Shown here: piece by piece, positions 5,913 to 12,783 of the stretch
Position numbering within the stretch: the stretch's first letter is position 1
Layout: the number at the start of each line of letters is the position of its first letter
Assembly (NCBI GenBank): GCA_012522645.1
Contig: JAAYKC010000122.1
Location: 1 to 15,265, forward strand
From: Thermoplasmatales archaeon
GTDB taxonomy: Archaea; Thermoplasmatota; Thermoplasmata; Methanomassiliicoccales; Methanomethylophilaceae
Length of the DNA stretch: 15,265 bases
Reading direction: 5' to 3'
The notes under the pieces: model-generated
What the model saw: only the letters and a program-made list of their open reading frames with translations
Database searches by the model: none
What the model was told of the DNA's origin: nothing
Made by a program: the position numbers and the translations under genes

Positions 5913-6678
5913 GCTCTATTATGAACTTGTAATAGTTGTTGTCAGCACCGAATGTCTCGGACTTCGTTATCATATAGTCCCTTCCCATGGTCTCGGACAG
6001 TATCTTCTTGAAGAGACCGTGGCTGAACTGAGCCACAGAGCTTATCTTGAAGGGATAGGACTCCGTGTCACGGATTATTATAGTCAGCGGAAGGAACGTG
6101 TATATGCAGACCTCCCCCATGTCATTCCGTTCATAGAAGTCCTGGACCAGGGAGATCACGTCCTCAAGCTTGCCGCGGGGCATATCAGATGCCATCCTGA
6201 CGGCCATGACCTCGCCTATCTTCTCCAGAGCGGGTCCGATGTGCATCCCGTAAGCTTCACATTCCACCAGAAGTGTGCGCAGGAACGTTTTGTAATAGTC
6301 CCCGGGTTCGCATTCGACGACTTCGTCCACCATGCCATGGAATACATCTATTCCCTCCTTCGATGCCTCGGTGGAGTATGCAACCTTACTGGACGATACG
6401 GAGAATATCTTCCTCCTGCTGTCATTGGCATCAGGCTGGGACTTTATCAGGCCCCTCGATACCAGAGTGTCCAAATGAACGGAGAGGGTGGACTGCGCTT
6501 TCCCGGTCGCCTCTGAGATCTCAGACGAGGACATGTTCTTCTCAGAGAGGTAACGCAGAATATTCTGATGCAATGGATCAGAAACTTGTGCTAGCTCCGG
6601 CCTCCCGTTGACAACGGTGGAGTAAATATCAAAACCGGAGTGGGATTTGCTATTTTTCGACACACCTGTTATACTCAT
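5902..6678 (-). CDS. ArsR-like winged-helix regulator with a C-terminal V4R-like sensor domain
   Basis: When started at ATG 6678 this is 258 residues. Residues about 30-110 form a winged helix, with SDPLHQNILRYLSEK leading into SSEISEATGKAQSTLSVHL (recognition helix), LVSRGLI and a wing with an RRKIFSV strand. The C-terminal 140 residues are alpha/beta and end in a QFSHGLFKKILSETMG helix followed by ITKSETFGADNNYYKFII. This resembles V4R/heme-NO-binding-like small-molecule domains, a tentative match from memory. The ArsR metal motif ELCVC is absent, so it is probably not a metal sensor. A TATA-like element lies only about 12 bp before ATG 6678 but 27 bp before the in-frame GTG at 6663, so the true start may be that GTG. 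It is divergent from mtnA, which it may regulate, and its end overlaps the reductase gene by 11 bp. Confidence 0.78.
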   Translation of the reverse strand: MSITGVSKNSKSHSGFDIYSTVVNGRPELAQVSDPLHQNILRYLSEKNMSSSEISEATGKAQSTLSVHLDTLVSRGLIKSQPDANDSRRKIFSVSSSKVAYSTEASKEGIDVFHGMVDEVVECEPGDYYKTFLRTLLVECEAYGMHIGPALEKIGEVMAVRMASDMPRGKLEDVISLVQDFYERNDMGEVCIYTFLPLTIIIRDTESYPFKISSVAQFSHGLFKKILSETMGRDYMITKSETFGADNNYYKFIIELRE

Positions 6679-6685
6679 TAGCCCT

Positions 6686-6694
6686 ATTATAAAG
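6686..6694 (-). promoter_or_regulatory. TATA box of the HTH regulator gene
   Basis: The minus-strand sequence CTTTATAAT is a good archaeal TATA box. Its distance of about 27 bp to the in-frame GTG at 6663, against about 12 bp to ATG 6678, bears on the choice of start codon. Confidence 0.5.
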
Positions 6695-6712
6695 ATTGCC
6701 GAGTCACACTGA

Positions 6713-6730
6713 ACGATATCAATTAATCGT
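6713..6730. promoter_or_regulatory. Inverted repeat over the mtnA promoter, candidate operator
   Basis: ACGAT at 6713-6717 and ATCGT at 6726-6730 are perfect inverted copies separated by 8 bp. The AT-rich spacer (ATCAATTA) is the most likely TATA region for mtnA, about 36 bp before its ATG. A dimeric winged-helix protein bound here would block TBP. The neighbouring divergent regulator is the obvious candidate, but no binding evidence exists and 5-bp arms can occur by chance. Confidence 0.4.
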
Positions 6731-6759
6731 AAGAAGGCCGTCAACATCCGGGTTTGCGA

Positions 6760-7758
6760 ATGAAGGCGAAAACTGAGAAGGGCGTGCAGGATGTAAAGGC
6801 GGTCTGGTTCGAGGACGGCCGTGTTGTGATGATCGACCAGAGGAAGCTGCCCGGGAGGTTGGAATTCGTCTCCTTTGACAACTATCCGGATGTGGCTGAA
6901 TCAATCAGGAACATGACCACCCGCGGTGCGCCGTCCATAGGAGCCACGGCGGCCTACGGGATGTGCCTTGCCGCCCTGAATGGAGACGACCTTGACAGGG
7001 CCGCAAAGGACATCAAAGCGGCGAGGCCCACGGCTTACGATCTGTTCTACGCTGTGGACTATATGGTCCGGGCCCTTGGTGAGAATACGGATCCCGTCGA
7101 GGCGGCGGACTCCTATGCGCAGATCATCATAGACAAATGCCTCGCGATCGGCAGATACGGAGAACCTCTGATAAAGGACGGAGCGAAGGTCATGACCCAC
7201 TGCAACGCAGGGGCCCTGGCGACGGTTGATGTCGGTACCGCGCTCGCTCCGATCAGAGCGGCCCATGACAAGGGGAAGAATATCTTCGTTTATGTATCAG
7301 AGACCAGACCCCGCCTTCAGGGGATGCAGCTGACCTCATGGGAGCTCCTCCAGGAGGGGATAGATCATGCGATCATGCCGGACGGTGCCTCGGGCCACTT
7401 CCTCAGAGAAGGCGTGGACCTCATCATCCTCGGAGCGGACCGCATAGCGGCCAACGGGGATTTCGCCAACAAGATCGGGACCTTCGAGAAGGCGGTGCTG
7501 GCAAAGGAGCTGGGAGTGCCGTTCTATGTTGCGGCTCCCATATCCACATTCGATTTCAACACTCCCAGAGGGGAGGACATTAAAATAGAATACCGCTCGG
7601 AAGAGGAGATGACCCAGATATCCGGGGTCCGCATCGCTCCGGAAGGTGCGAGGGCTCTGAACCCGTCATTCGATATGACGCCGGCCGGATACGTCACGGG
7701 ATTCATAACCGAGAAGGGGATCCTTGCGCCGAATGAGATACGGAGGGTACTCGGATGA
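6760..7758 (+). CDS. mtnA: S-methyl-5-thioribose-1-phosphate isomerase (MtnA/aIF2B-like)
   Basis: MtnA isomerises 5-methylthioribose-1-phosphate, and in archaea also 5-deoxyribose-1-phosphate, to the ribulose form. The 332-residue protein has the family motifs in order: TTRGAPSIGATAAYG in the N-domain, the catalytic-cysteine segment MTHCNAGALATVD, VSETRPRLQGMQLTSWEL, the catalytic-Asp segment LGADRIAANGDFANKIGT, then PISTFDFNTP, IEYRSEEE and NPSFDMTPAGYVTGFITEKG. The last three separate MtnA from ribose-1,5-bisphosphate isomerase and from translation factor subunits. Start ATG 6760 is preferred; a TTG at 6754 is in frame. The stop overlaps the aldolase start (ATGA). The pairing with a class II aldolase points to salvage of 5'-deoxyadenosine or methylthioadenosine through a DHAP shunt, as described for Methanocaldococcus; applied here this is inference. 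Confidence 0.93.
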   Translation: MKAKTEKGVQDVKAVWFEDGRVVMIDQRKLPGRLEFVSFDNYPDVAESIRNMTTRGAPSIGATAAYGMCLAALNGDDLDRAAKDIKAARPTAYDLFYAVDYMVRALGENTDPVEAADSYAQIIIDKCLAIGRYGEPLIKDGAKVMTHCNAGALATVDVGTALAPIRAAHDKGKNIFVYVSETRPRLQGMQLTSWELLQEGIDHAIMPDGASGHFLREGVDLIILGADRIAANGDFANKIGTFEKAVLAKELGVPFYVAAPISTFDFNTPRGEDIKIEYRSEEEMTQISGVRIAPEGARALNPSFDMTPAGYVTGFITEKGILAPNEIRRVLG

Positions 7759-8363
7759 ATGAGCCGGACGGACGGATCGAACTGGTAAGGGTCTGCAAGA
7801 TGCTCTACGATCGGAAGCTGACCGTCTCCGCAGGGGGGAATGTCAGCGTAAGACTGGAAGACGGCACGTTCCTCATCACCCCGTCCGGTAAGAACAAGGG
7901 GCTCCTCTCCGAAGATGAGGTGGTGAGAATCGACAAAGACGGCAGATCCCTCGACGGCGGTAAGCCCTCGATCGAGAGATTCTTCCATCTGGCTCTTTAT
8001 GAGTGCAATCCGTCCGTCAATGCGGTGGTGCACTGCCATCCTCTGTACTGTACGGCATTGGCAGTCAGAGGAGAGAAGGTGAACTGCAGTTTGACGCCCG
8101 AAGGCATCATACTGCTGGGAGAGGTGCCGATGGTCGGATACCGTACGCCCGGCTCCCCGGAGCTTGTGGAGGCCGTCAGAAAGGAGTGTGCGCATATGGC
8201 GATGACGATGGCCCGCCACGGAGCACTGACCCAGGGCGGGGATCTCATCGAAGCGTATAACCGCATGGAGGAACTGGAGTTCCAGGCAGGTCTGCAGATC
8301 CTGGCGGCGGGAGCCGACGGATTGCCGGATGCCGAGATCAGGAAAATAACGGACGGTGCATGA
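7755..8363 (+). CDS. Class II aldolase, L-fuculose-1-phosphate aldolase-like
   Basis: Class II aldolases of the FucA/AraD family use Zn to cleave sugar 1-phosphates into dihydroxyacetone phosphate (DHAP) and an aldehyde. The 202-residue protein has the phosphate-binding segment SAGGNVSVR and LITPSGKNKG. The catalytic/metal Glu is E74 (KPSIERFFHL), and the three Zn ligands are H93 and H95 (VVHCHP) and H155 (MARHGAL), at almost the same numbers as in E. coli FucA (E73, H92, H94, H155). The likely substrate is 5-deoxyribulose-1-phosphate or methylthioribulose-1-phosphate made by MtnA next door, giving DHAP and lactaldehyde or a methylthio-aldehyde. Plain fuculose-1-phosphate use or a role in aromatic or methanofuran pathways cannot be excluded. 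It is joined by ATGA overlaps to mtnA before it and to nop5 after it. Confidence 0.9.
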   Translation: MNEPDGRIELVRVCKMLYDRKLTVSAGGNVSVRLEDGTFLITPSGKNKGLLSEDEVVRIDKDGRSLDGGKPSIERFFHLALYECNPSVNAVVHCHPLYCTALAVRGEKVNCSLTPEGIILLGEVPMVGYRTPGSPELVEAVRKECAHMAMTMARHGALTQGGDLIEAYNRMEELEFQAGLQILAAGADGLPDAEIRKITDGA

Positions 8364-9454
8364 TGATACTTGTAACTAAGTGGTTCGGGGTATTCCTCTG
8401 CGACGGGAACAGGATACTGGATAAGCGTCTGATGCCCAAGGATGCAGCATCCATATCTGAGAAGCTCGCAGTCATGCAGAGAGGCGGCCTGTTACCGGAG
8501 GAGAGAGAGCTGGCACACGGCCGCGATAAGATCGAGGTCTCGGAAAGGAGACAATCGGAGCTCGGAAAGCCCGTATTCTTCGATTCCTCCTTCCTGAAGG
8601 CGGATTCCTTCGGATTCTCTTCCGAGATAATGCACGAGGCGATGATGGGCCTCGCCAGGCTCAGAACATCGGAACCTATTCCCCGGGACAGGAACCTCGT
8701 CCAGGCGATAAGGAGCCTGGACGATCTGATCGAGACAGCGAATCTCATGAGCGAGAGACTGCACGAATGGTACGGCATGCATTTCCCGGAATTGGCAGAC
8801 TGTGCCAGAGAAGAACGGTATGCCAGTATCATAAGCGATCACGGCGACAGGACGTCCGTTATATCCGCACTCGGGCTGGAGATGGAGTCCATCGGTTCCG
8901 ATATGGACCCGGAGGACATCCTGGCCGTCAGGGACCTGGCCGGAACGCTGTCCTCCGTCTACCTGAGCAGGGAAAGAACAGAGGATTACATCTCCGACAT
9001 CGTTGAGAAGATCTGCCCCAATATGTGCGCGCTGCTCGGGGGTCCGTTATCAGCGAGACTCATATCCCTGGCCGGAGGACTGGAGAGACTGGCATCCCTG
9101 CCCTCTTCCACCGTGCAGCTTATGGGCGCTGAGAAGGCCATGTTCAGGCATCTCAAGTCCGGGAAGAAGCCTCCGAAGCACGGTGTCCTCTATCAGCATC
9201 CTTCCGTTCACACGGCCCCATACTGGCAAAGGGGCAAAATAGCCAGATCACTGGCCGGTAAGGCTCTGATCGCGGCCAAGATAGACAATTGCGAAGGGGA
9301 GTACAAAGGGGACGTGCTCGTGAGAGAGTTCGAAGCCAGGGTAACGGATATCAAACGCAGATATCCCGATCCCCCTAAGAAGAAGGCGCCCAAGGGAAAG
9401 CGCCCGGCAGGATCTCGGAGCGGACGCGGAGGCAACAGGCCGCTCAAGAAATAA
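8360..9454 (+). CDS. nop5: Nop5, archaeal Nop56/58 homolog of the C/D box RNP
   Basis: Nop5 bridges L7Ae-bound C/D guide RNA and the methyltransferase fibrillarin in the RNP that 2'-O-methylates rRNA and tRNA. The 364-residue protein has an N-terminal fibrillarin-binding domain (about 1-120), a helical coiled-coil region (about 120-240) and a C-terminal Nop domain. The Nop domain carries the signature AGGLERLASLPSSTVQLMG, then GAEKAMFRHL, PPKHGVLYQHP and WQRGKIARSLAGKALIAAK. The last 30 residues are a Lys/Arg/Gly-rich basic tail, common in this family and able to bind RNA. Start ATG 8360 overlaps the aldolase stop (ATGA); a second ATG follows at 8363. Archaeal nop5 usually lies beside the fibrillarin gene flpA, which is not found here on either side. 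Confidence 0.95.
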   Translation: MMILVTKWFGVFLCDGNRILDKRLMPKDAASISEKLAVMQRGGLLPEERELAHGRDKIEVSERRQSELGKPVFFDSSFLKADSFGFSSEIMHEAMMGLARLRTSEPIPRDRNLVQAIRSLDDLIETANLMSERLHEWYGMHFPELADCAREERYASIISDHGDRTSVISALGLEMESIGSDMDPEDILAVRDLAGTLSSVYLSRERTEDYISDIVEKICPNMCALLGGPLSARLISLAGGLERLASLPSSTVQLMGAEKAMFRHLKSGKKPPKHGVLYQHPSVHTAPYWQRGKIARSLAGKALIAAKIDNCEGEYKGDVLVREFEARVTDIKRRYPDPPKKKAPKGKRPAGSRSGRGGNRPLKK

Positions 9455-9460
9455 TTATAT
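9454..9460 (+). promoter_or_regulatory. Possible TATA box of the aIF5A operon
   Basis: ATTATAT sits right at the nop5 stop codon, about 74 bp before the aIF5A ATG. A start about 25 bp downstream would give a leader of roughly 45-50 bases. Confidence 0.4.
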
Positions 9461-9519
9461 GCTGGATGCCGATAGGGCACCCGATGAACGGGAATTATCC
9501 TGCTCTGAATGACTGTTAA

Positions 9520-9524
9520 GAGGT
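9520..9524 (+). promoter_or_regulatory. Ribosome binding site of aIF5A
   Basis: GAGGT lies 6 bp before the ATG at 9531. It is among the clearest Shine-Dalgarno sequences in the window and supports a leadered transcript here. Confidence 0.6.
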
Positions 9525-9530
9525 AATTGT

Positions 9531-9920
9531 ATGGCTGGCGGAGATTGGGAAGCAAAAGAAATAAGGGAACTGAAAGTCGGAAGGTATGTCAACATCGACG
9601 ACGAGCCTTGCAAGATCATCTCGATATCCACATCAAAGCCCGGTAAGCACGGATCCGCCAAGGCCAACATAGAGGCTGCAAGCATTTTCACGGGATCCAA
9701 GAAATCCCTCGTGGGCCCGGTGAGCGCAAAGGTGCAGGTCCCCATGATCGACAAGAGGAAGGGACAGGTACTTGCCATACACGGGGATGAGGTTCAGATC
9801 ATGGATCTGGAGACTTATGACACATTCAACATGGCCATCAACGCAGACCACGAATCCGAACTCGTGGAAGGCGGCGAGATAATGTACCTCGTGGCCATGG
9901 ACAGAATGAAGCTGATGTGA
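9531..9920 (+). CDS. Translation initiation factor aIF5A (hypusine protein)
   Basis: aIF5A binds the ribosomal E site region and helps peptide-bond formation at difficult sequences; it needs a deoxyhypusine or hypusine side chain. The 129-residue protein has the SH3-like N-domain with the hypusine loop SKPGKHGSAK, where K39 is the modified lysine, followed by an OB-fold C-domain (about 70-129). The length is typical of archaea. A clear ribosome binding site precedes ATG 9531. The agmatinase gene begins 1 bp after the stop, so they form an operon that ties the acceptor protein to the supply of the polyamine precursor. Deoxyhypusine synthase is not in the window. Confidence 0.97.
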   Translation: MAGGDWEAKEIRELKVGRYVNIDDEPCKIISISTSKPGKHGSAKANIEAASIFTGSKKSLVGPVSAKVQVPMIDKRKGQVLAIHGDEVQIMDLETYDTFNMAINADHESELVEGGEIMYLVAMDRMKLM

Positions 9921-9921
9921 G

Positions 9922-10773
9922 ATGCCTCAGGGCACATCCTTCGCAGATGCCGATGCATCATACAACGACGCGGATTTCTGCATATACGGCATACCTTATG
10001 ACAGGACCTCGAGCTTCAGGGCCGGGGCCAGAGAAGCGCCTTCAGCCATAAGGCGCGCCTCATACAATTTCGAGAGGAATCATTACGAGCACGGCAGTTA
10101 CGATGCCGCTCTTTACGATTATGGGGACTGCGATGAGTTCTTTCTTCCGGGAGATATGCTGGATGAAGTGAGGTTCGTCATGGGCCCCGCCGTCAGGGAC
10201 GGGAAGTTCACCATAGCCATGGGGGGAGAGCACTCCGTGAACATACCCATCATCCGCTGCTTCGAGGAGAGGAGCATAGCTCTGATATCTATCGACGCCC
10301 ATCTGGATTCCAGGGACGAGTATCTCGGGTGCAGTGAGAGCCACGCCTGCATAACGCGCAGAGCGGCTGAGCATTTGGGCCTGGACAACGTCTTCGTTCT
10401 GGGCGTCCGGTCCGTCTCCGAAGAGGAGCTCGACAGGGATGATCAGATCAGATTCATAGATTCATATGAGATAATGGAGAGCGGCATCGAGAAAGCTGTG
10501 AAGACGGCTATGGACAGTGTCAGATGCGATGATATCTACCTCTCTCTGGACATAGACGGCATAGACCCTGCTTACGCACCGGGGACGGGCACCCCGGAAC
10601 CTTTCGGCCTGACACCTATTGATGTGAAGAAGGCCATAAATCTTATCGGAGACCGCCTGGTGGGCTTCGACGTCACGGAGGTCTGCCCTCCTGCCGACCC
10701 CGGCGGAACGACTTCCGTACTGGCTGCCAGAATGATCAAGGAAGTTATAGCGGTCAGATCCCGCAGGTCTTGA
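9922..10773 (+). CDS. speB: Agmatinase (ureohydrolase family)
   Basis: Agmatinase hydrolyses agmatine to putrescine and urea with a binuclear Mn centre, feeding spermidine and hypusine synthesis. The 283-residue protein shows all ureohydrolase metal motifs: AMGGEHSV (His ligand), SIDAHLDSRD (Asp, His, Asp) and LSLDIDGIDPAYAPGTGTPE (Asp, Asp), plus a GLTP substrate-loop region. The N-terminal IYGIPYDRTSSFRAGAREAP segment is also family-typical. The length is shorter than E. coli SpeB (306) but usual for archaea. The 1-bp spacing from aIF5A supports agmatinase over arginase or formiminoglutamase, because this pairing recurs in euryarchaea. In some haloarchaea the agmatine branch itself feeds deoxyhypusine. 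The 3' end overlaps the convergent glmM by 20 bp. Confidence 0.92.
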   Translation: MPQGTSFADADASYNDADFCIYGIPYDRTSSFRAGAREAPSAIRRASYNFERNHYEHGSYDAALYDYGDCDEFFLPGDMLDEVRFVMGPAVRDGKFTIAMGGEHSVNIPIIRCFEERSIALISIDAHLDSRDEYLGCSESHACITRRAAEHLGLDNVFVLGVRSVSEEELDRDDQIRFIDSYEIMESGIEKAVKTAMDSVRCDDIYLSLDIDGIDPAYAPGTGTPEPFGLTPIDVKKAINLIGDRLVGFDVTEVCPPADPGGTTSVLAARMIKEVIAVRSRRS

Positions 10774-12112
10774 GATAATCCCTCACTAGATTCTCGTAAT
10801 AGGTCCCTCTCTTCTCTGCGGTCTCCGCATCCCGGGCTTCAGAGTAGATCCTGAAAATCTGCTCTGTGCCGGAAGGCCTGAGCAACACCCATCCGTCTGA
10901 ATACAGGATCTTCAGACCGTCGGTTGAATCCATGTTCCGGGTGGCATTGATCTCCATCAGATGTCTCATCAGATCCGCTCTCTCTGCCGCCGGACAGCTC
11001 AATTTCCTCTTGTCCGTGAAATATACGGGCAGTGCATCGATCCTCTTCTGGAGTGAGCCGTTCTTTGCCACATACTCCAGCATCTTAGCCACGGTCATGG
11101 CACCGTCCCTGCAGTACTGCATCTCAGGGAAGATCAGCCCTCCGTTCTCCTCTCCGCCGAAGATCGCTCCTGTCTCGATCATCTTCCTGGCGACCACCGG
11201 GGACCCGACGGCTGTATGTATCACCGCTCCGCCTGCCCTGACGACCACTTCCTCCACCACAGAGGATGAGCTCACGGGCGTGACGACCGTGCCTCCTCCT
11301 TTCTCGGAGACAGCCATCTCCGCCATGAGCGTCAGGCTCTTATCCCCGCTTACGAATTTGCCTTCATCGGTCACGAACACTGTCCTGTCAGCGTCCCCGT
11401 CATGGGCTATGCCTATGTCCGCCTTCGCATACTTGGTGACTTCTATGAGGCCTGAGAGGTTCTCCTCCGTCGGCTCACTGAGATGACCCGGGAACTCCCC
11501 CTGCGGATTGGCATTGAGGGTTATGGCTCTGACGTTCAGCTTGCTCAGCAACAGAGGCGCGGTATAGTGGGCTGCGCCGTTGGCACAATCCAGGACCGCC
11601 GTGAGGTTGGCGGCCCTTATCCTCTCTGAGTCCACCAGGGAGATCACCGCATCCACGTAGGATTCCGCCGCACCCAGAACATCCTCTTTGGTGCCGACCT
11701 CGCTCCAGGGCTTGCAGGGGATTTCCCCCTCATACATGTTCTCGATCTGCTCCTCATCGGAGCGGTGCAGTTCCGTACCGTCCGGAGCGATGCACTTTAT
11801 TCCGTTGAACTCCGGAGGATTGTGGGATGCGGTTATCATCACACCTCCCGAGACATGACTGTGGGTCTTCACGAAGTACTGGGCCGCAGGAGTGGGCAGG
11901 ACCCCGAGATCGAGCACCCTGCATCCGACTGCCATGAGGCCCGCCGATACTGCGGATTTCATCATATCCGCAGAGACTCTCGTATCCGAGGCTATCGCTA
12001 CGCTTCCTCCGAAGAACGCACCTATGGCCTTGCCCAGGCGGAGGCCCAGTTCCGATGTCATATCATCGTTGATGACCCCGCGCACGCCGTTGGTGCCGAA
12101 TAATCTGGCCAT
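10754..12112 (-). CDS. glmM: Phosphoglucosamine mutase/phosphomannomutase family (GlmM-like)
   Basis: This enzyme moves the phosphate between C6 and C1 of hexose phosphates, glucosamine-6-P in UDP-GlcNAc synthesis or mannose/glucose-6-P. The 452-residue protein has the four conserved sites of alpha-D-phosphohexomutases: TASHNP with phosphoserine S96, the Mg loop DGDADR (D238, D240, D242), the sugar-binding GGEENGGLIF, and the phosphate-binding RPSGTEQIFR near the C-terminus. It opens with RLFGTNGVRG as in archaeal GlmM. GlmM versus phosphomannomutase is not settled by motifs alone; archaeal members are often bifunctional. It is the last gene of the minus-strand operon, 1 bp after the PhoU-like gene, and its 3' end overlaps agmatinase by 20 bp. 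The operon partners give no obvious pathway link. Confidence 0.9.
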   Translation of the reverse strand: MARLFGTNGVRGVINDDMTSELGLRLGKAIGAFFGGSVAIASDTRVSADMMKSAVSAGLMAVGCRVLDLGVLPTPAAQYFVKTHSHVSGGVMITASHNPPEFNGIKCIAPDGTELHRSDEEQIENMYEGEIPCKPWSEVGTKEDVLGAAESYVDAVISLVDSERIRAANLTAVLDCANGAAHYTAPLLLSKLNVRAITLNANPQGEFPGHLSEPTEENLSGLIEVTKYAKADIGIAHDGDADRTVFVTDEGKFVSGDKSLTLMAEMAVSEKGGGTVVTPVSSSSVVEEVVVRAGGAVIHTAVGSPVVARKMIETGAIFGGEENGGLIFPEMQYCRDGAMTVAKMLEYVAKNGSLQKRIDALPVYFTDKRKLSCPAAERADLMRHLMEINATRNMDSTDGLKILYSDGWVLLRPSGTEQIFRIYSEARDAETAEKRGTYYENLVRDYLKTCGI

Positions 12113-12113
12113 A

Positions 12114-12782
12114 TCATGATCCTCTGGACAGGATTATCATTCCCAGAGTCTCCGCGCAGGAGTTGCAGGCATCTGCCGATTTCTCCAGTGCCTCGGTGAG
12201 GCCCCGCACCAGCATGACCCCTTTGTGATCCATGTCCGACAGGAGGATCTTCCTGAAACTGGAGTAATCCAGCTGATCCAGGAGGCGCTCCTGATCATTT
12301 ATGGAGTCGATGTGCCTGTAGACCTCGCTCTTGTTCTTGCCCATGTTCTCAAAGGCCTGTATGAGGAGCCTTACGGCCAGCAGGAGCTCTGAGGTCATCT
12401 GCCTGGCAGCATCCCACAGATGCTTGGGGACCTCTGTATGTGTCTCGATTATCAGCTGCAGATACAGAGCCGCCTCGTTGGCCTTGTCCGCTATCTTATC
12501 GGTCTTCTTCACCAGATGAAGAAGGTCCTCCCTCTCCTGGCTCTTCAGGGAACCGTCGACTATGTCTCTGCAGAGGGAATCCTCGATGCGGTCTGCCTCC
12601 CTCTCATTGAGTATTACCCGGTCTATGCACTTGAGCGCGGTCTGCTCATCCCCTTCCGATATCGATTTCAAAGCATTATCCAATTCCACCACGGTATCAA
12701 GAACTATCAGGCCGTGGCTCCTGCTCCCTCTCTGCACCACTCCTCCGGTCCTCTTGGAGAACCATTCCAACATATTTTTCAT
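12114..12782 (-). CDS. PhoU-like protein, DUF47/TIGR00153 family
   Basis: This 222-residue all-alpha protein is a member of the PhoU-like DUF47 group, whose relatives often sit beside phosphate transporters and act as regulators or accessory subunits with clustered metal sites. Visible are the helical E/D-rich segments typical of the fold, for example LNEREADRIEDSL (residues about 75-90) and VKKTDKIADKANEAA, where paired acidic/His residues can hold iron or manganese. A final helix holds EALEKSADACNSCAETLG. There is no membrane segment. The start is taken as ATG 12782, one base after the ABC ATPase stop; an in-frame TTG at 12791 would overlap that stop. Its place just after two ABC ATPases suggests control of that transporter, by analogy with PhoU, as inference. 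Confidence 0.84.
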   Translation of the reverse strand: MKNMLEWFSKRTGGVVQRGSRSHGLIVLDTVVELDNALKSISEGDEQTALKCIDRVILNEREADRIEDSLCRDIVDGSLKSQEREDLLHLVKKTDKIADKANEAALYLQLIIETHTEVPKHLWDAARQMTSELLLAVRLLIQAFENMGKNKSEVYRHIDSINDQERLLDQLDYSSFRKILLSDMDHKGVMLVRGLTEALEKSADACNSCAETLGMIILSRGS

Positions 12783-12783
12783 A

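Noticed and set aside
9461..9515. Possible C/D box guide RNA in the aIF5A leader (GATGA at 9483 and CTGA at 9505)
   Set aside because: The C box matches only partly, no D'/C' pair at the right spacing is seen and there is no terminal stem. Its position next to nop5 made it tempting, but the support is too weak.
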